Shown here piece after piece: positions 52,485 through 61,527 of a DNA stretch of 64,000 nucleotides. Location: contig UQUV01000001.1 in the NCBI GenBank assembly GCA_900544305.1, forward strand, positions 62,001 through 126,000, read 5' to 3'. The notes under the pieces were generated by a model. The model was not told where the DNA came from. It worked only from the letters and a program-made list of their open reading frames with translations, and did no database searches. Made by a program: the position numbers and the translations under genes. The stretch is from an uncultured Porphyromonadaceae bacterium. GTDB lineage: Bacteria; Bacteroidota; Bacteroidia; Bacteroidales; Muribaculaceae. Numbering within the stretch: position 1 is the stretch's first letter; each line of letters opens with the position of its first letter.

Positions 52485-54230
52485 TTAGATTCCGAGGTCT
52501 TTTTTGAGTTGCTCGATTTTCTTGTCGGCACGTTCTTGTGCAGCAGCATAATCGGCAGCATCTTTCAAGTTGTCGCGTACTTCAATGTAGAATTTGATTT
52601 TTGGTTCTGTTCCTGAAGGACGGATTGAAACTTTAGTGTCGTCGGCAGTAAAATATTGGAGCACGTTTGAAGTTGTCGGCATATCGAGTTTTTCAGTCGT
52701 TCCGTCAGTTGTGTTTGTTTTCACAAGTGATTGGAAGTCCTTCATGACAACTACCGGTGAACCTGCAAGGGTTTTCGGCGGATTTTCGCGGAACTGCTTC
52801 ATGATTGCTGCAATTTCTTCAGCACCTGATTTGCCTTTACGTACGAGTGAGATACCTTTCTCGCGTGAGAATCCGTATTTCAAGTAGATGTCCTCGAGCA
52901 TTTCAATCATGTTCATGCCCTTTTCTTTAGCCCAGGCAGCGATTTCAGCCATGATGGAGATTGCTGAAACGGAGTCTTTGTCGCGAACAAAGTCCTGTAC
53001 GAGGAAGCCATAGCTTTCTTCACCGCCACCGAGATAACGGCCTTTGCCTTCGTTTTCGCGCATTACGCTCGCAATCCATTTGAAACCAGTGTAGCAGTCG
53101 AACATTTTGATGTGCTGTGCTTCTGCAATTTTACGGATAGTTTCAGTGGTTACGATAGTTTTTACAATATATTCGTTACCGGTAAGTGTGCCGAGTTCAG
53201 TGTTTCTTGTCATCAGGTAGTTCAAGAAAATCAGGGCAATTTGGTTACCGTTGATAAGAACATATTCGCCATTGTTGTCACGGATTACCAAACCGATACG
53301 GTCAGCATCCGGGTCTGAAGCCAAAACGATTTCAGCGCCGGTTTCTTTTGCTTTGGCAATACCCATAGCCATTGCTGAAGGTTCTTCCGGGTTCGGAGAT
53401 TCTACTGTTGGGAAATCACCGCTTTCAATATCCTGTTCCGGAACATTGATAATGTTTGTGAAACCGAAGTTTTTCAATGAACGCGGGATGAGCTTGCCGC
53501 CAGTACCATGAATAGGAGTGTAGACAATTTTCATGTCATGGTGCTTCTTGATAGCTTCCGGGCTCAATGAAAGAGCTTTGATTTTTTCAAGGTATACAGT
53601 GTCAATGTCTTCGCCGATGATTTGGATTTTTGACTTGTCGCCTTCGAATTTGATTTCACTTACGCTCTTCACTTCGTTTACATAGTTGATAGTATTTACG
53701 TCGTGAGGCGCAATCATTTGAGCACCGTCATTCCAATATGCCTTGTATCCGTTGTATTCTTTCGGGTTGTGTGAAGCTGTGATGATTACACCGCTTTGGC
53801 AACCGAGGTGACGGATGGCAAATGAAATTTCAGGAGTAGGGCGGCATGAGTCGAAAAGATATACCTTAATGCCGTTAGCTGAGAAGATGTCTGCCACGAT
53901 TTCAGCAAATTTACGGCTGTTGTTTCTAACGTCATGACCTACGACAACCTTAATTTCATCCAAGTCAGCGAACGCTACTTTCAAGTAGTTTGCCAAGCCT
54001 TGGGTTGCGGCACCAACGGTGTATATGTTCATTCTGTTTGTTCCTGCACCCATAATTCCGCGCAAGCCACCGGTACCGAATTCAAGGTCTTTATAGAAGC
54101 TTTCGATAAGTTCTGTCTTATCTTCGCTTTCAAGCATTGCTTTAACGGCTTCTCTGGTCTCTGCGTCGTATTCTGCGCCAAGCCATTTGTTAGCCTTTTC
54201 TGTTACTTGTTTCAAGAGTTCGTTTTCCAT
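52485..54230 (-). CDS. Phosphoglucomutase/phosphomannomutase
   Basis: A 581-residue alpha-D-phosphohexomutase, interconverting hexose 1- and 6-phosphates. The four-domain fold is evident: the phosphoserine loop TASHNPKEYNGYK, the metal loop DPDADRIG, the sugar-binding segment GGEESYGF and the C-terminal phosphate-binding segment RPSGTEPKIKFY. The length is that of the long phosphoglucomutase type rather than GlmM (about 450). It has its own consensus promoter and terminator. Substrate (glucose, mannose or pentose phosphate) is not fixed by sequence. Confidence 0.94.
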   Translation of the reverse strand: MENELLKQVTEKANKWLGAEYDAETREAVKAMLESEDKTELIESFYKDLEFGTGGLRGIMGAGTNRMNIYTVGAATQGLANYLKVAFADLDEIKVVVGHDVRNNSRKFAEIVADIFSANGIKVYLFDSCRPTPEISFAIRHLGCQSGVIITASHNPKEYNGYKAYWNDGAQMIAPHDVNTINYVNEVKSVSEIKFEGDKSKIQIIGEDIDTVYLEKIKALSLSPEAIKKHHDMKIVYTPIHGTGGKLIPRSLKNFGFTNIINVPEQDIESGDFPTVESPNPEEPSAMAMGIAKAKETGAEIVLASDPDADRIGLVIRDNNGEYVLINGNQIALIFLNYLMTRNTELGTLTGNEYIVKTIVTTETIRKIAEAQHIKMFDCYTGFKWIASVMRENEGKGRYLGGGEESYGFLVQDFVRDKDSVSAISIMAEIAAWAKEKGMNMIEMLEDIYLKYGFSREKGISLVRKGKSGAEEIAAIMKQFRENPPKTLAGSPVVVMKDFQSLVKTNTTDGTTEKLDMPTTSNVLQYFTADDTKVSIRPSGTEPKIKFYIEVRDNLKDAADYAAAQERADKKIEQLKKDLGI

Positions 54231-54263
54231 ATATTATTTTATAGTTAAGTTTTCAAAACTAAG

Positions 54264-54294
54264 CAAAGTTACTAATAATTAGAAAGATTGCAAA
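54264..54294 (-). promoter_or_regulatory. Promoter of the phosphosugar mutase gene
   Basis: On the minus strand TTTG (54294-54291), a 19-base spacer and TAACTTTG (54271-54264); leader about 30 bases. Confidence 0.8.
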
Positions 54295-54303
54295 TTTTTT
54301 GTG

Positions 54304-54534
54304 TTAGATATTGTTCTTGTCTTCCGGTTTGTCCTGGCTATTTTGCCGTTCTTTCATTTTTTCTCTTTTTTTCAGTGTGAAATGGAGAATGACAATAACA
54401 ATCAACGACACTCCGAACACGCTGAAATAGTGCACATATTCACCGGCAAAGAGCAGGTCTCGTCCGATGTATGCCATGACAAAGAGATAAATCAGAAGGA
54501 TGGCTGGCAAAAATGTGGATTTCTTAATTTTCAT
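54304..54534 (-). CDS. Small membrane protein of unknown function
   Basis: A 76-residue protein with two hydrophobic helices (about 8-21 and 38-55) and a highly charged C-terminal tail rich in Lys, Glu and Gln. It is not recognised. The ATG at 54534 overlaps the last 11 bases of the upstream exonuclease gene, suggesting translational coupling, and is preferred over an upstream in-frame start inside that gene. It ends the biotin-operon transcription unit. Confidence 0.68.
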   Translation of the reverse strand: MKIKKSTFLPAILLIYLFVMAYIGRDLLFAGEYVHYFSVFGVSLIVIVILHFTLKKREKMKERQNSQDKPEDKNNI

Positions 54535-55168
54535 TTTCTGGAATGTTTTTTTTGTATTTTGAGGATGATGGGTCGAAATGCTGGTGTACGAGCCGTTTGT
54601 AGATTTGTATGCACGACCATGCGTCAATGGCCGCATATTTCATCTGGGCATCGGTAAGTTCCTCCGCATCCCAATTGGAAAGCTGTTGGCTTTTTGAAAT
54701 GCGTTCTTCAAAAAGAATGGCATATATTTTCTGTAGGCTTGTGTTGGAGAACTTGTATTTTGGAACAAGTTTCTGCAAATCGACAAATCCCTTGGGGGTG
54801 AAATGATAGTCGTGTGACATGATGTTAAAGTCATCGTGAATCGACAGGCCTATCTTCAGTATCTGTTCCGATTCCATGAGTTCGCGAAGCGGTTCGATGT
54901 CTTTCAGCTTCTTGATTCTAAACAGGAAACAAATGTCTTCCGTTGCAATCTGTATGAGGGAAACATGGATGGTTGCCCCTTTTTTGAAAGTCGGTTTGGA
55001 TTCCGTGTCAAATCCCAGAATATCGTATTTTTTGAGAATACTGACGGCTTTTTTCATTTCAGCGGCAGTATCAACAACACGAACCACGCCGTTGTATTCA
55101 ACGCGTGGCATTTCTGAAAGTTCCTCTTTCGTGATGGAAATCGTATATCTGTCTAATGTGTCGGTCAT
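54524..55168 (-). CDS. 3'-5' exonuclease, DEDDy type (RNase D-like)
   Basis: A 214-residue single-domain exonuclease. Catalytic residues: Asp54 and Glu56 in GFDTESKP (motif Exo I), a following Asp in IHDDFNIM (Exo II) and Tyr and Asp in YAAIDAWSC (Exo III). It lacks the HRDC domains of full RNase D. It lies 7 bases after bioD in the biotin unit, a placement without an obvious functional link. Whether it acts on RNA or DNA cannot be told. Confidence 0.9.
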   Translation of the reverse strand: MTDTLDRYTISITKEELSEMPRVEYNGVVRVVDTAAEMKKAVSILKKYDILGFDTESKPTFKKGATIHVSLIQIATEDICFLFRIKKLKDIEPLRELMESEQILKIGLSIHDDFNIMSHDYHFTPKGFVDLQKLVPKYKFSNTSLQKIYAILFEERISKSQQLSNWDAEELTDAQMKYAAIDAWSCIQIYKRLVHQHFDPSSSKYKKNIPENEN

Positions 55169-55175
55169 TCTGTTT

Positions 55176-55808
55176 TTATTTGTTCATAATAAGATATTCC
55201 GTTTCCGGAAAATTCTTTTTTAGAAACTCTCCCAAATACTTTTGGGTTTCTTCCGCTATGATTTTGTCTTCATCAAAATAAGGGTTGTAGACCACATATT
55301 TCAATTTGATTTGCCGTGTCTTGATGGCTTCAAGTGCAAGAAGCGTGTGACTGATGGAACCAAGCTGTCCGTTTGTGACAAGAGCCAACGGCAAATTGTG
55401 TTCGCGGATGTAGTCGATAGTTGTATAGGTTTCAGTGATAGGAACCATCAGTCCGCCTGCACCTTCCATAAGTATGGTGTCATATTTTTCAAACAGCTTC
55501 TCGGTTGAGCTGTCAATTTTTGAGAGGTCAATCGTGCAATGGTCTATTTTCGCTGCCAAGTGCGGAGATGCCGGATAGGTCATAATGATGGGAGCAGTTG
55601 TGAAGTCCTTGTCTTCATCGAGCAGAGGTAGTCCCATTATTTTACGATGGATGTCAATGTCCTCCGAATATCCGTCATTGCCGGTCTGAATCATTTTCAG
55701 AGTGATGGCATTCTTCTTTTCAGAATTCAACTTGTTGGCAAGCCATCCGGTGGCATAGCTTTTGCCAACATTCGTACCGATACCGCTTACAAATATAATT
55801 TCTTTCAT
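55176..55808 (-). CDS. bioD: Dethiobiotin synthetase
   Basis: Closes the ureido ring of dethiobiotin from 7,8-diaminopelargonic acid, CO2 and ATP. The 210 residues have the P-loop GIGTNVGKS (residues 9-17), the segment EGAGGLMVP, and the nucleotide-binding NGQLGSI. It is the fourth biotin gene in the order bioA-bioF-bioG/C-bioD, 10 bases after the fusion gene. Confidence 0.95.
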   Translation of the reverse strand: MKEIIFVSGIGTNVGKSYATGWLANKLNSEKKNAITLKMIQTGNDGYSEDIDIHRKIMGLPLLDEDKDFTTAPIIMTYPASPHLAAKIDHCTIDLSKIDSSTEKLFEKYDTILMEGAGGLMVPITETYTTIDYIREHNLPLALVTNGQLGSISHTLLALEAIKTRQIKLKYVVYNPYFDEDKIIAEETQKYLGEFLKKNFPETEYLIMNK

Positions 55809-55818
55809 AGTGTAGTGT

Positions 55819-57210
55819 TTATTTTAATCGGGCAATAATGTAAATGGGGTTGTATGTCAGTGCATATATGCCGTCTTTTGCCGGCAGTTCGTTTTTCAGA
55901 TTCTGCACTTTCGTTTTTGTCAGGGCTGATATGGTCTTGACACCATTTACTCCCGTATATTTTAAACTTTTGATGAGTTCGAGGGGTGATGCAAACGGAA
56001 GAACAATTTCTTCCTCCGAAAGCTCGATAATTTCGTACCCGTTTTCGCGGAGTGCTTCTTCCCATTCTGTGAGAGACAGGTAATGGAGCGATGAGCCTGT
56101 CAGCACACGCAGTTCCTTCAGGTTGCTTTTGCCGAAACTTGAAAAGACAAGCATGCCCTTGTCGGCCAGATTGCCTTTTGTTCGTTGCAGAAATGCCGGA
56201 ATGTTCTCAAACCATTGAACAGCCGAGGCAGAAACAATGTAGTCGAATTTTTCGTTGCGCACAGCATACTCGGCATCATCATGTGTGAACGTATAAGGGC
56301 ATTCCAAGTTGTCGAAGTACTGAGAGGGTATTTCGGCAATGTCGTTAAGCAAGAGATTTTTAGGCTGAAGATGGGGAACATAGGTTTTTGTGAACATTCC
56401 TGTTCCGCAGCCTAACTCATAAATTTTCTTGCCTTGTGCAAATCCTGCCTTTTCCCATTTTTGGAAAAGGGTGTCGGCTATGCGGCTTTGGCATACGGCG
56501 TTAGCGTCGTATGTGGGCAGAAATTTCTCGAAATGCTGCTTGACGAGCCGTTTGTCAACAAGGTTGGCAGCGATGAGAGTCGTGATGTCCTTCGGAAGGT
56601 GGGCCGATTGTAAATGTGTGAAGGCAACGCCTGCTGTGTTCCATGCCTTGACTTGGTTGGCGGCAGGAAAAATGCGGTCGTCGTCAGCAATATAGGCCTT
56701 TGTCCACCCTTTGAAAACCTCCGGTCGCTGTGCCGACAAATCGCGGATAGCTATCAGTTCGTTTCGAAGTGATTCGAGGTCACGTTCCGGACGTACGTTC
56801 AAGAATGCGGTATATTGCTCTGTCGACTGGCACATTCGGCGATAGAATTTCTGTAATGACTTTTCTGACAGATTTTCTAAAGTGCCGTTGAAAACGCCGG
56901 CAGGTATTCCCTGTTCATCGTCGATAGGCGACAATGTGCCGTTTATTGCTACTGCCATAGTCGGGTGGACGTTCTCTTTCTGCAGCCAGTATGCTGCGGC
57001 ATATACGCCGAACGACCATGCAAACACAAATACGTTGGCATATCCGTCAAGTATGTTTTTCTCAAGTGACAGGTCTGTATAATCGTACACCACGATACTG
57101 TCGCAGTCAAGTTGTGACAATCCGGTGAATGGGGTAGTGTCCATACTCCATCCTGTAAAAAATAGTATGAGGGACTTTTTTCTGTCTTTTTTGAGAAAAC
57201 TATATTTCAT
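55819..57210 (-). CDS. bioGC: BioG-BioC fusion: pimeloyl-ACP methyl ester esterase and malonyl-ACP methyltransferase
   Basis: A 463-residue two-domain protein. The N-terminal part (about 1-215) is a DUF452/BioG alpha/beta hydrolase with nucleophile Ser66 in AWSFG, an Asp in IADDDRIF (177-179) and His204 in QSAHLP. The C-terminal part (about 220-463) is BioC, with SAM motif I in YELGCGTGMF (264-273). BioC methylates malonyl-ACP to start pimelate synthesis and BioG removes the methyl group when the chain is complete, so one protein carries the opening and closing steps. It overlaps bioF by 4 bases. Confidence 0.93.
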   Translation of the reverse strand: MKYSFLKKDRKKSLILFFTGWSMDTTPFTGLSQLDCDSIVVYDYTDLSLEKNILDGYANVFVFAWSFGVYAAAYWLQKENVHPTMAVAINGTLSPIDDEQGIPAGVFNGTLENLSEKSLQKFYRRMCQSTEQYTAFLNVRPERDLESLRNELIAIRDLSAQRPEVFKGWTKAYIADDDRIFPAANQVKAWNTAGVAFTHLQSAHLPKDITTLIAANLVDKRLVKQHFEKFLPTYDANAVCQSRIADTLFQKWEKAGFAQGKKIYELGCGTGMFTKTYVPHLQPKNLLLNDIAEIPSQYFDNLECPYTFTHDDAEYAVRNEKFDYIVSASAVQWFENIPAFLQRTKGNLADKGMLVFSSFGKSNLKELRVLTGSSLHYLSLTEWEEALRENGYEIIELSEEEIVLPFASPLELIKSLKYTGVNGVKTISALTKTKVQNLKNELPAKDGIYALTYNPIYIIARLK

Positions 57211-58334
57211 AAAATCGTTTTTAAGTCAGTCAGCAGTTTTTTGGCTGTTTCCGTTGTGATGTCGGCATTCAGGCTGAAACGGATGCGTTCTGTGCCTTTG
57301 GGTACGGTCGGTGTCCGTATCGGCAATGCCTGATATCCGAGATTCTTTAACCGAACGGACAAATCCACTGCTTTTTTGCTGTCGCCCACAATCAGCGGAA
57401 CGATTTGCGAATGGCTGCGGATGTCTTGGTTGTATGTCGCGAAATGCTCGTTGAGAAATTCGCTGGTTTCCAGCAAGTGTGCCCGTCGGCTTTCCATTTC
57501 GGTCAATTTTTCGACCACAAATTTACTCCATAAGCATGAAACTGGAGGCAAAGCAGTCGAGAAAATAAAGCTGCGGGCCTTATTTATTAAGAATTTTTTC
57601 AGAATGTCGTTGGTGATGACAAATGCGCCGGCTGATGCCGCCGCTTTCCCCAAAGTGCCGACAAGGATATCGATATCGGGGATGACGTTGTATTCTTCAG
57701 CAATGCCAAGACCAAATTTCCCTCTTACTCCGAAACCGTGGGCTTCATCAACGTAAAGAAGCACGTTGGGAAATTCTTTTTTCAGGGCAACAAGTTCCTG
57801 CAGGTTGCAGATGTCACCGTCCATACTGTAAATGGATTCAACGACAACCAGAATTGTTTCGTAATGTCCCGAATTTTTTTCAAGCAGAGTGCGGAGATGA
57901 TTCAAGTCGTTATGGCGGAATCTTGTGAATTCCGCGCGTGAGAGGATAATGCCGTCGATGATGCTGGCGTGAACCAGTTTGTCGGCAAGTATGAGGGTGC
58001 TTTTGTCTGCAAGAGCTGAAATGACACCGGTGTTGCAGTGGTAGCCGCTGTTGAATATCAAGGCTTCTTTATGGTAGAGCGAAGCCAACAGGTTTTCCAA
58101 AGCAAAAAATTCTGTCTGTCTGTCAGAAAACAGGCGTGAAGCCGATGACGAAAAACGGAATGCGCCGGCAGGAGTTTGTGCATAAAACTCTTCCAACAAT
58201 TTTTTGTCGGCGGCAATGCCCATGTAGTCGTTCGATGAAAGGTCGACCAATTCCCCAGTTGCTTCATCTGGAATTTTCCGGAAGTTGCCACTCGCTTCAA
58301 GCTCAGTCAGTACTTGGGAAAATTTGTCGGTCAT
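57207..58334 (-). CDS. bioF: 8-Amino-7-oxononanoate synthase
   Basis: PLP enzyme joining pimeloyl-ACP/CoA and alanine. The 375-residue protein has the VDEAHGFG motif (195-202) and the PLP Lys230 in GTLGKAAAS. It overlaps bioA by 4 bases and the bioG-bioC fusion by 4 bases, so the three genes are translationally coupled. It is somewhat shorter at the N-terminus than E. coli BioF (384). Confidence 0.95.
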   Translation of the reverse strand: MTDKFSQVLTELEASGNFRKIPDEATGELVDLSSNDYMGIAADKKLLEEFYAQTPAGAFRFSSSASRLFSDRQTEFFALENLLASLYHKEALIFNSGYHCNTGVISALADKSTLILADKLVHASIIDGIILSRAEFTRFRHNDLNHLRTLLEKNSGHYETILVVVESIYSMDGDICNLQELVALKKEFPNVLLYVDEAHGFGVRGKFGLGIAEEYNVIPDIDILVGTLGKAAASAGAFVITNDILKKFLINKARSFIFSTALPPVSCLWSKFVVEKLTEMESRRAHLLETSEFLNEHFATYNQDIRSHSQIVPLIVGDSKKAVDLSVRLKNLGYQALPIRTPTVPKGTERIRFSLNADITTETAKKLLTDLKTIL

Positions 58335-59602
58335 AGCGTCTTTACAATTTTCAGCAGTTTGTGGATTAGGAACGTCAGATCTGTGTCGGAAATGATAAAT
58401 GGCGGCATAATATATACCAGTTTGCCGAACGGACGCACCCAGATACCTTCTTTAACGCATAGTTTTTGGAACTCGCCAACATCGACGGGTGATTTCATCT
58501 CAATAACTCCGATGGCTCCTAATACGCGGACATCTGCTACGTTGTCATAATTACGAGCTTCTGCCATCTTTTCATTCATGGTGGATCCGATGTGTTTTAC
58601 CTTGTTTTGCCAGTCGAATTCCATCAACAGCTTGAAGGAAGCGCAGGCAATGGCACAAGCCAAAGGATTGCCCATGAATGTGGGGCCGTGCATCAGTACG
58701 CCTGCCGCACCTTTTGAAATGGTGTCTGCAACATCTTTCGTAGTAAGCACGGCGCTCATTGTCAAATAACCGCCGGTGAGAGCCTTACCGATGCACATGA
58801 TGTCGGGCATTACTCCGGCATGTTCCCATGCAAACAGTTTACCGGTACGACCAAATCCGGTTGCTATTTCGTCGTAAATCAAATAGAGTCCGTAACGGTC
58901 GCAGAGTTCTCTCGCTTTCACAAGATAGTTCGGGTGGTAGAAACGCATTCCGCCGGCACCTTGCACGATAGGTTCCAGTATAAGACCGGCAAGTTTGTCA
59001 TGATGTTCAACTATGATGCGTTCCAATTCTGCGGTATCTTTTTCGTCCCATTCGTCGTGATAACGGCAGGCTGGCGCCGGAGCAAAATAGCGCGGAGTCA
59101 GTGACGGACCGAACAGGCTGTGCATTCCGGTCACCGGGTCGCATACCGACATGGCGTTCCATGTGTCGCCATGGTAGCCCGAACGGATTGTTACAAAATT
59201 TGTCTTTTGTGTGTTGCCATATTTGCTGATGGCTGCCTGTATGGCCATTTTCAGTGCCACTTCCACGGCAACAGAGCCGGAGTCGGCATAGAAAATGTTG
59301 TTCATGTTCGGCGGAACTACCGACAACAACAGTTTTCCCAGTTCGAGAGCTGGTTCGTGAGTGAAACCTCCGAACATGACATGCGACATTTTGTCGATTT
59401 GTCGTTTTGCTGCCTCGTTCAATACTGGATTGTTGTAACCGTGGACAACGGCCCACCACGACGACATTCCGTCGATGAGTTCTGTACCGTCTTCCAGTTT
59501 GATTCTTACCCCCGAAGCGCTTTCTACTTTATAAGTGGGGAGAGGGTTTATTGTCGATGTGTAAGGATGCCACAAATGCTCCTTGTCAAAGTTGCTTTCC
59601 AT
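58331..59602 (-). CDS. bioA: Adenosylmethionine-8-amino-7-oxononanoate aminotransferase
   Basis: Transfers an amino group from S-adenosylmethionine to make 7,8-diaminopelargonic acid. The 423-residue class III aminotransferase has HLWHPYTS near the N-terminus, GYHGDTWNAMS, the PLP Asp region IYDEIATGFGRTG and the Lys in CIGKALTGG. The ATG at 59602 is chosen over a GTG seven codons upstream because that GTG lies inside the -7 box. It is the first gene of the biotin operon. No BirA-type operator palindrome is obvious. Confidence 0.95.
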   Translation of the reverse strand: MESNFDKEHLWHPYTSTINPLPTYKVESASGVRIKLEDGTELIDGMSSWWAVVHGYNNPVLNEAAKRQIDKMSHVMFGGFTHEPALELGKLLLSVVPPNMNNIFYADSGSVAVEVALKMAIQAAISKYGNTQKTNFVTIRSGYHGDTWNAMSVCDPVTGMHSLFGPSLTPRYFAPAPACRYHDEWDEKDTAELERIIVEHHDKLAGLILEPIVQGAGGMRFYHPNYLVKARELCDRYGLYLIYDEIATGFGRTGKLFAWEHAGVMPDIMCIGKALTGGYLTMSAVLTTKDVADTISKGAAGVLMHGPTFMGNPLACAIACASFKLLMEFDWQNKVKHIGSTMNEKMAEARNYDNVADVRVLGAIGVIEMKSPVDVGEFQKLCVKEGIWVRPFGKLVYIMPPFIISDTDLTFLIHKLLKIVKTL

Positions 59603-59622
59603 AATTTTTTCAAAAAGAGACA

Positions 59623-59630
59623 CAAATATA
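59623..59630 (-). promoter_or_regulatory. -7 box TATATTTG of the biotin operon
   Basis: Matches TAnnTTTG on the minus strand, leader about 17 bases. A divergent TATATTTG at 59654-59661 faces the plus-strand lipoprotein gene. No correctly spaced TTG for either. Confidence 0.5.
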
Positions 59631-59653
59631 GCAATTATTATTCAGTTTGATTT

Positions 59654-59661
59654 TATATTTG
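59654..59661 (+). promoter_or_regulatory. -7 box TATATTTG before the lipoprotein gene
   Basis: Matches TAnnTTTG, leader about 18 bases to the ATG at 59683; divergent from the bioA box with 23 bases between them. Confidence 0.5.
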
Positions 59662-59682
59662 CGGTAAGATAATTTTAAGGAA

Positions 59683-60609
59683 ATGTATTTTAAACCGATT
59701 GCATATATAGTTTCGCTGTTTTTATTTTATAGTTGTTTTACGGGTGTCGAGCACACCGGCCGAATTACGGCAAAGGATGTTGCAAAGGTAAAAGCGGATA
59801 TGAAAACTGAAGAGGAACTGTTCTTCGATACTGTTTTTCCGGAAGATTTCTTGAAATGGAAGCCTGGCAAAAAATTCTTTGTGGTTGACAACAACGTGCG
59901 GCTGATATTCAATCCGTCTGCCGATTACGATGTCTCGACGTTGGAATTGAAAGGCGACACATTGGAATACACGGGTTATAAGTTTATCCGGCAGATTGAC
60001 AATTCGGAGGATCTTGTAGTTTCATTTTCAGACGGAAAGAATGTTTATCAATACAATACGGGAAAGACGATAGAGGAGATTCAAACCGTCCGACCGGAAT
60101 ATGTAGCGCCTTTTCTCATTGACCTTGATTATGTGGCGCGTGTTAACGGACTGCTTGCCTCACGGCAACTTTATATAAAAACATCACTATGGTATGATTC
60201 GGACCGTTTGTTGAAAGGTGGCTTGAAATATGTGCCTGTTGAAATCGTGTCGGTTGAGCCGGGTGATGTGGTTTATCCTTTTTTTGTCCGTTTCCGTTGT
60301 GAAGGAAAAGATGCCGGCGTATTTATGTCTTCATCTTCCGCTTCGGTGAAAAACATGACGTTTGACAAACTTTTCTCTTTTACGGATATCCGCAAATCCT
60401 ATAAGACAATTACAGATGTCAACTGGGAACGTATCATCAATGGACAGATTGCTGTGGGTATGACGAAAGACGAGTGCTCGTTGTCGTTGGGAAATCCTTC
60501 ATCTATTGAGCGGATGCCGACTCATGGCGGAATGTATGAACGGTGGAGCTATGATAATGGAGTGTATGTGATTTTTGAAGACGGATTGCTTGTTCAATTC
60601 CGGCAATAA
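59683..60609 (+). CDS. Lipoprotein with SmpA/BamE-like C-terminal segment
   Basis: A 308-residue protein, not assigned to a named family. The N-terminal hydrophobic segment ends in FYSC, so Cys18 may be lipidated. The middle region (about 30-240) is beta-rich without recognised motifs. The C-terminal 55 residues (IAVGMTKDECSLSLGNPSSIER through EDGLLVQFRQ) resemble the SmpA/OmlA/BamE domain of outer-membrane assembly lipoproteins. A role in the envelope is inferred. The PhnP-like gene follows after 11 bases. Confidence 0.78.
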   Translation: MYFKPIAYIVSLFLFYSCFTGVEHTGRITAKDVAKVKADMKTEEELFFDTVFPEDFLKWKPGKKFFVVDNNVRLIFNPSADYDVSTLELKGDTLEYTGYKFIRQIDNSEDLVVSFSDGKNVYQYNTGKTIEEIQTVRPEYVAPFLIDLDYVARVNGLLASRQLYIKTSLWYDSDRLLKGGLKYVPVEIVSVEPGDVVYPFFVRFRCEGKDAGVFMSSSSASVKNMTFDKLFSFTDIRKSYKTITDVNWERIINGQIAVGMTKDECSLSLGNPSSIERMPTHGGMYERWSYDNGVYVIFEDGLLVQFRQ

Positions 60610-60620
60610 AACGGAAAGTC

Positions 60621-61385
60621 ATGACAGAAATAGAATTTTTGGGAACAGGTACTTCTACAGGTGTGCCGCAAATTGGCTGCAATTGTGAAGTTTGTCGTTC
60701 GAATGACCATCGTGACCGGCGATTGCGCTGTTCTGCGATTGTTCGGGTTGACGGTGTTTCCCTGTTGCTTGACTGCGGTCCGGATTTCCGCTCTCAGATA
60801 TTGCAGGTGAAAGACCGGCATTTAGATGCGCTGTTGTTGACACACAACCATTATGACCACGTTGGAGGTATGGACGATTTGCGTCCATATTGTGTGCCTG
60901 ATTCGTTCGATGTTTACGGCCAGCCGAATGTGTTGGCAGACATCCGTGCTCGCATTCCGTATTGTTTTATCAAACATCCTTATCCGGGTGTGCCGTCGTT
61001 TGAGCTTCATGAATTGAACGGAAACCCTTTTTTTGTTCGGGGGGTGAAGGTCGTTCCACTTCCGGTGATGCACTATAAATTGCCTGTTTACGGTTATCGG
61101 ATAGGAAAACTGGCGTATATTACAGATTGTAAATCCGTGCCGGAATCTACTTATCCGCTACTTGAAGGGGTTGAAGTTTTGGTTATTAATGCGCTGCGTA
61201 TAGAACCGCATTTGTCGCATTTTTGCTTGAAGGAAACGTTGCAGGTGATAGAACGAGTGAAGCCGAAAAAGGCATATCTCATACACATGAGCCATGGAAT
61301 AGGATTGGCCCGCAATATAGGTCGGCTTGTGCCCGAAAATGTGGAATTCGCATACGACGGAATGAAGGTCATCGTTGAAAAATAA
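60621..61385 (+). CDS. MBL-fold metallohydrolase, PhnP-like
   Basis: A 254-residue metallo-beta-lactamase-fold protein. Metal ligands lie in the motif THNHYDHVGG (His75, His77, Asp79, His80), and a Cys trio (Cys20, Cys22, Cys25) resembles the structural zinc site of PhnP, the phosphoribosyl cyclic phosphodiesterase. No phosphonate genes surround it, so a general cyclic phosphodiesterase role is more likely. It starts 11 bases after the lipoprotein gene. Confidence 0.88.
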   Translation: MTEIEFLGTGTSTGVPQIGCNCEVCRSNDHRDRRLRCSAIVRVDGVSLLLDCGPDFRSQILQVKDRHLDALLLTHNHYDHVGGMDDLRPYCVPDSFDVYGQPNVLADIRARIPYCFIKHPYPGVPSFELHELNGNPFFVRGVKVVPLPVMHYKLPVYGYRIGKLAYITDCKSVPESTYPLLEGVEVLVINALRIEPHLSHFCLKETLQVIERVKPKKAYLIHMSHGIGLARNIGRLVPENVEFAYDGMKVIVEK

Positions 61386-61448
61386 GGGTTGGGGTGTGTT
61401 TTTTGCGGCTAAACTCACATTTTATTAGAATATCCCGGCATTTTTCTG

Positions 61449-61499
61449 TAATTTTGCATAAAATAAGTGTAATGTTGCCGAATGCGTGCGTATTCGGCA
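61449..61499 (+). promoter_or_regulatory. lepA -7 box and leader hairpin
   Basis: TAATTTTG (61449-61456) matches TAnnTTTG. Between the expected start (about 61460) and the lepA ATG lies a perfect 8-base stem, TGCCGAAT (61476-61483) with ATTCGGCA (61492-61499), loop of 8. No T run follows, so it is a leader structure rather than a terminator. Confidence 0.55.
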
Positions 61500-61527
61500 G
61501 GTTAAAAATGAAACATCTAAACAAGAT

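Noticed and set aside
61486..61527. Upstream GTG start for lepA
   Set aside because: It lies inside the leader hairpin. The family N-terminus (KNIRNFCIIAHIDHGK) begins at 61528.
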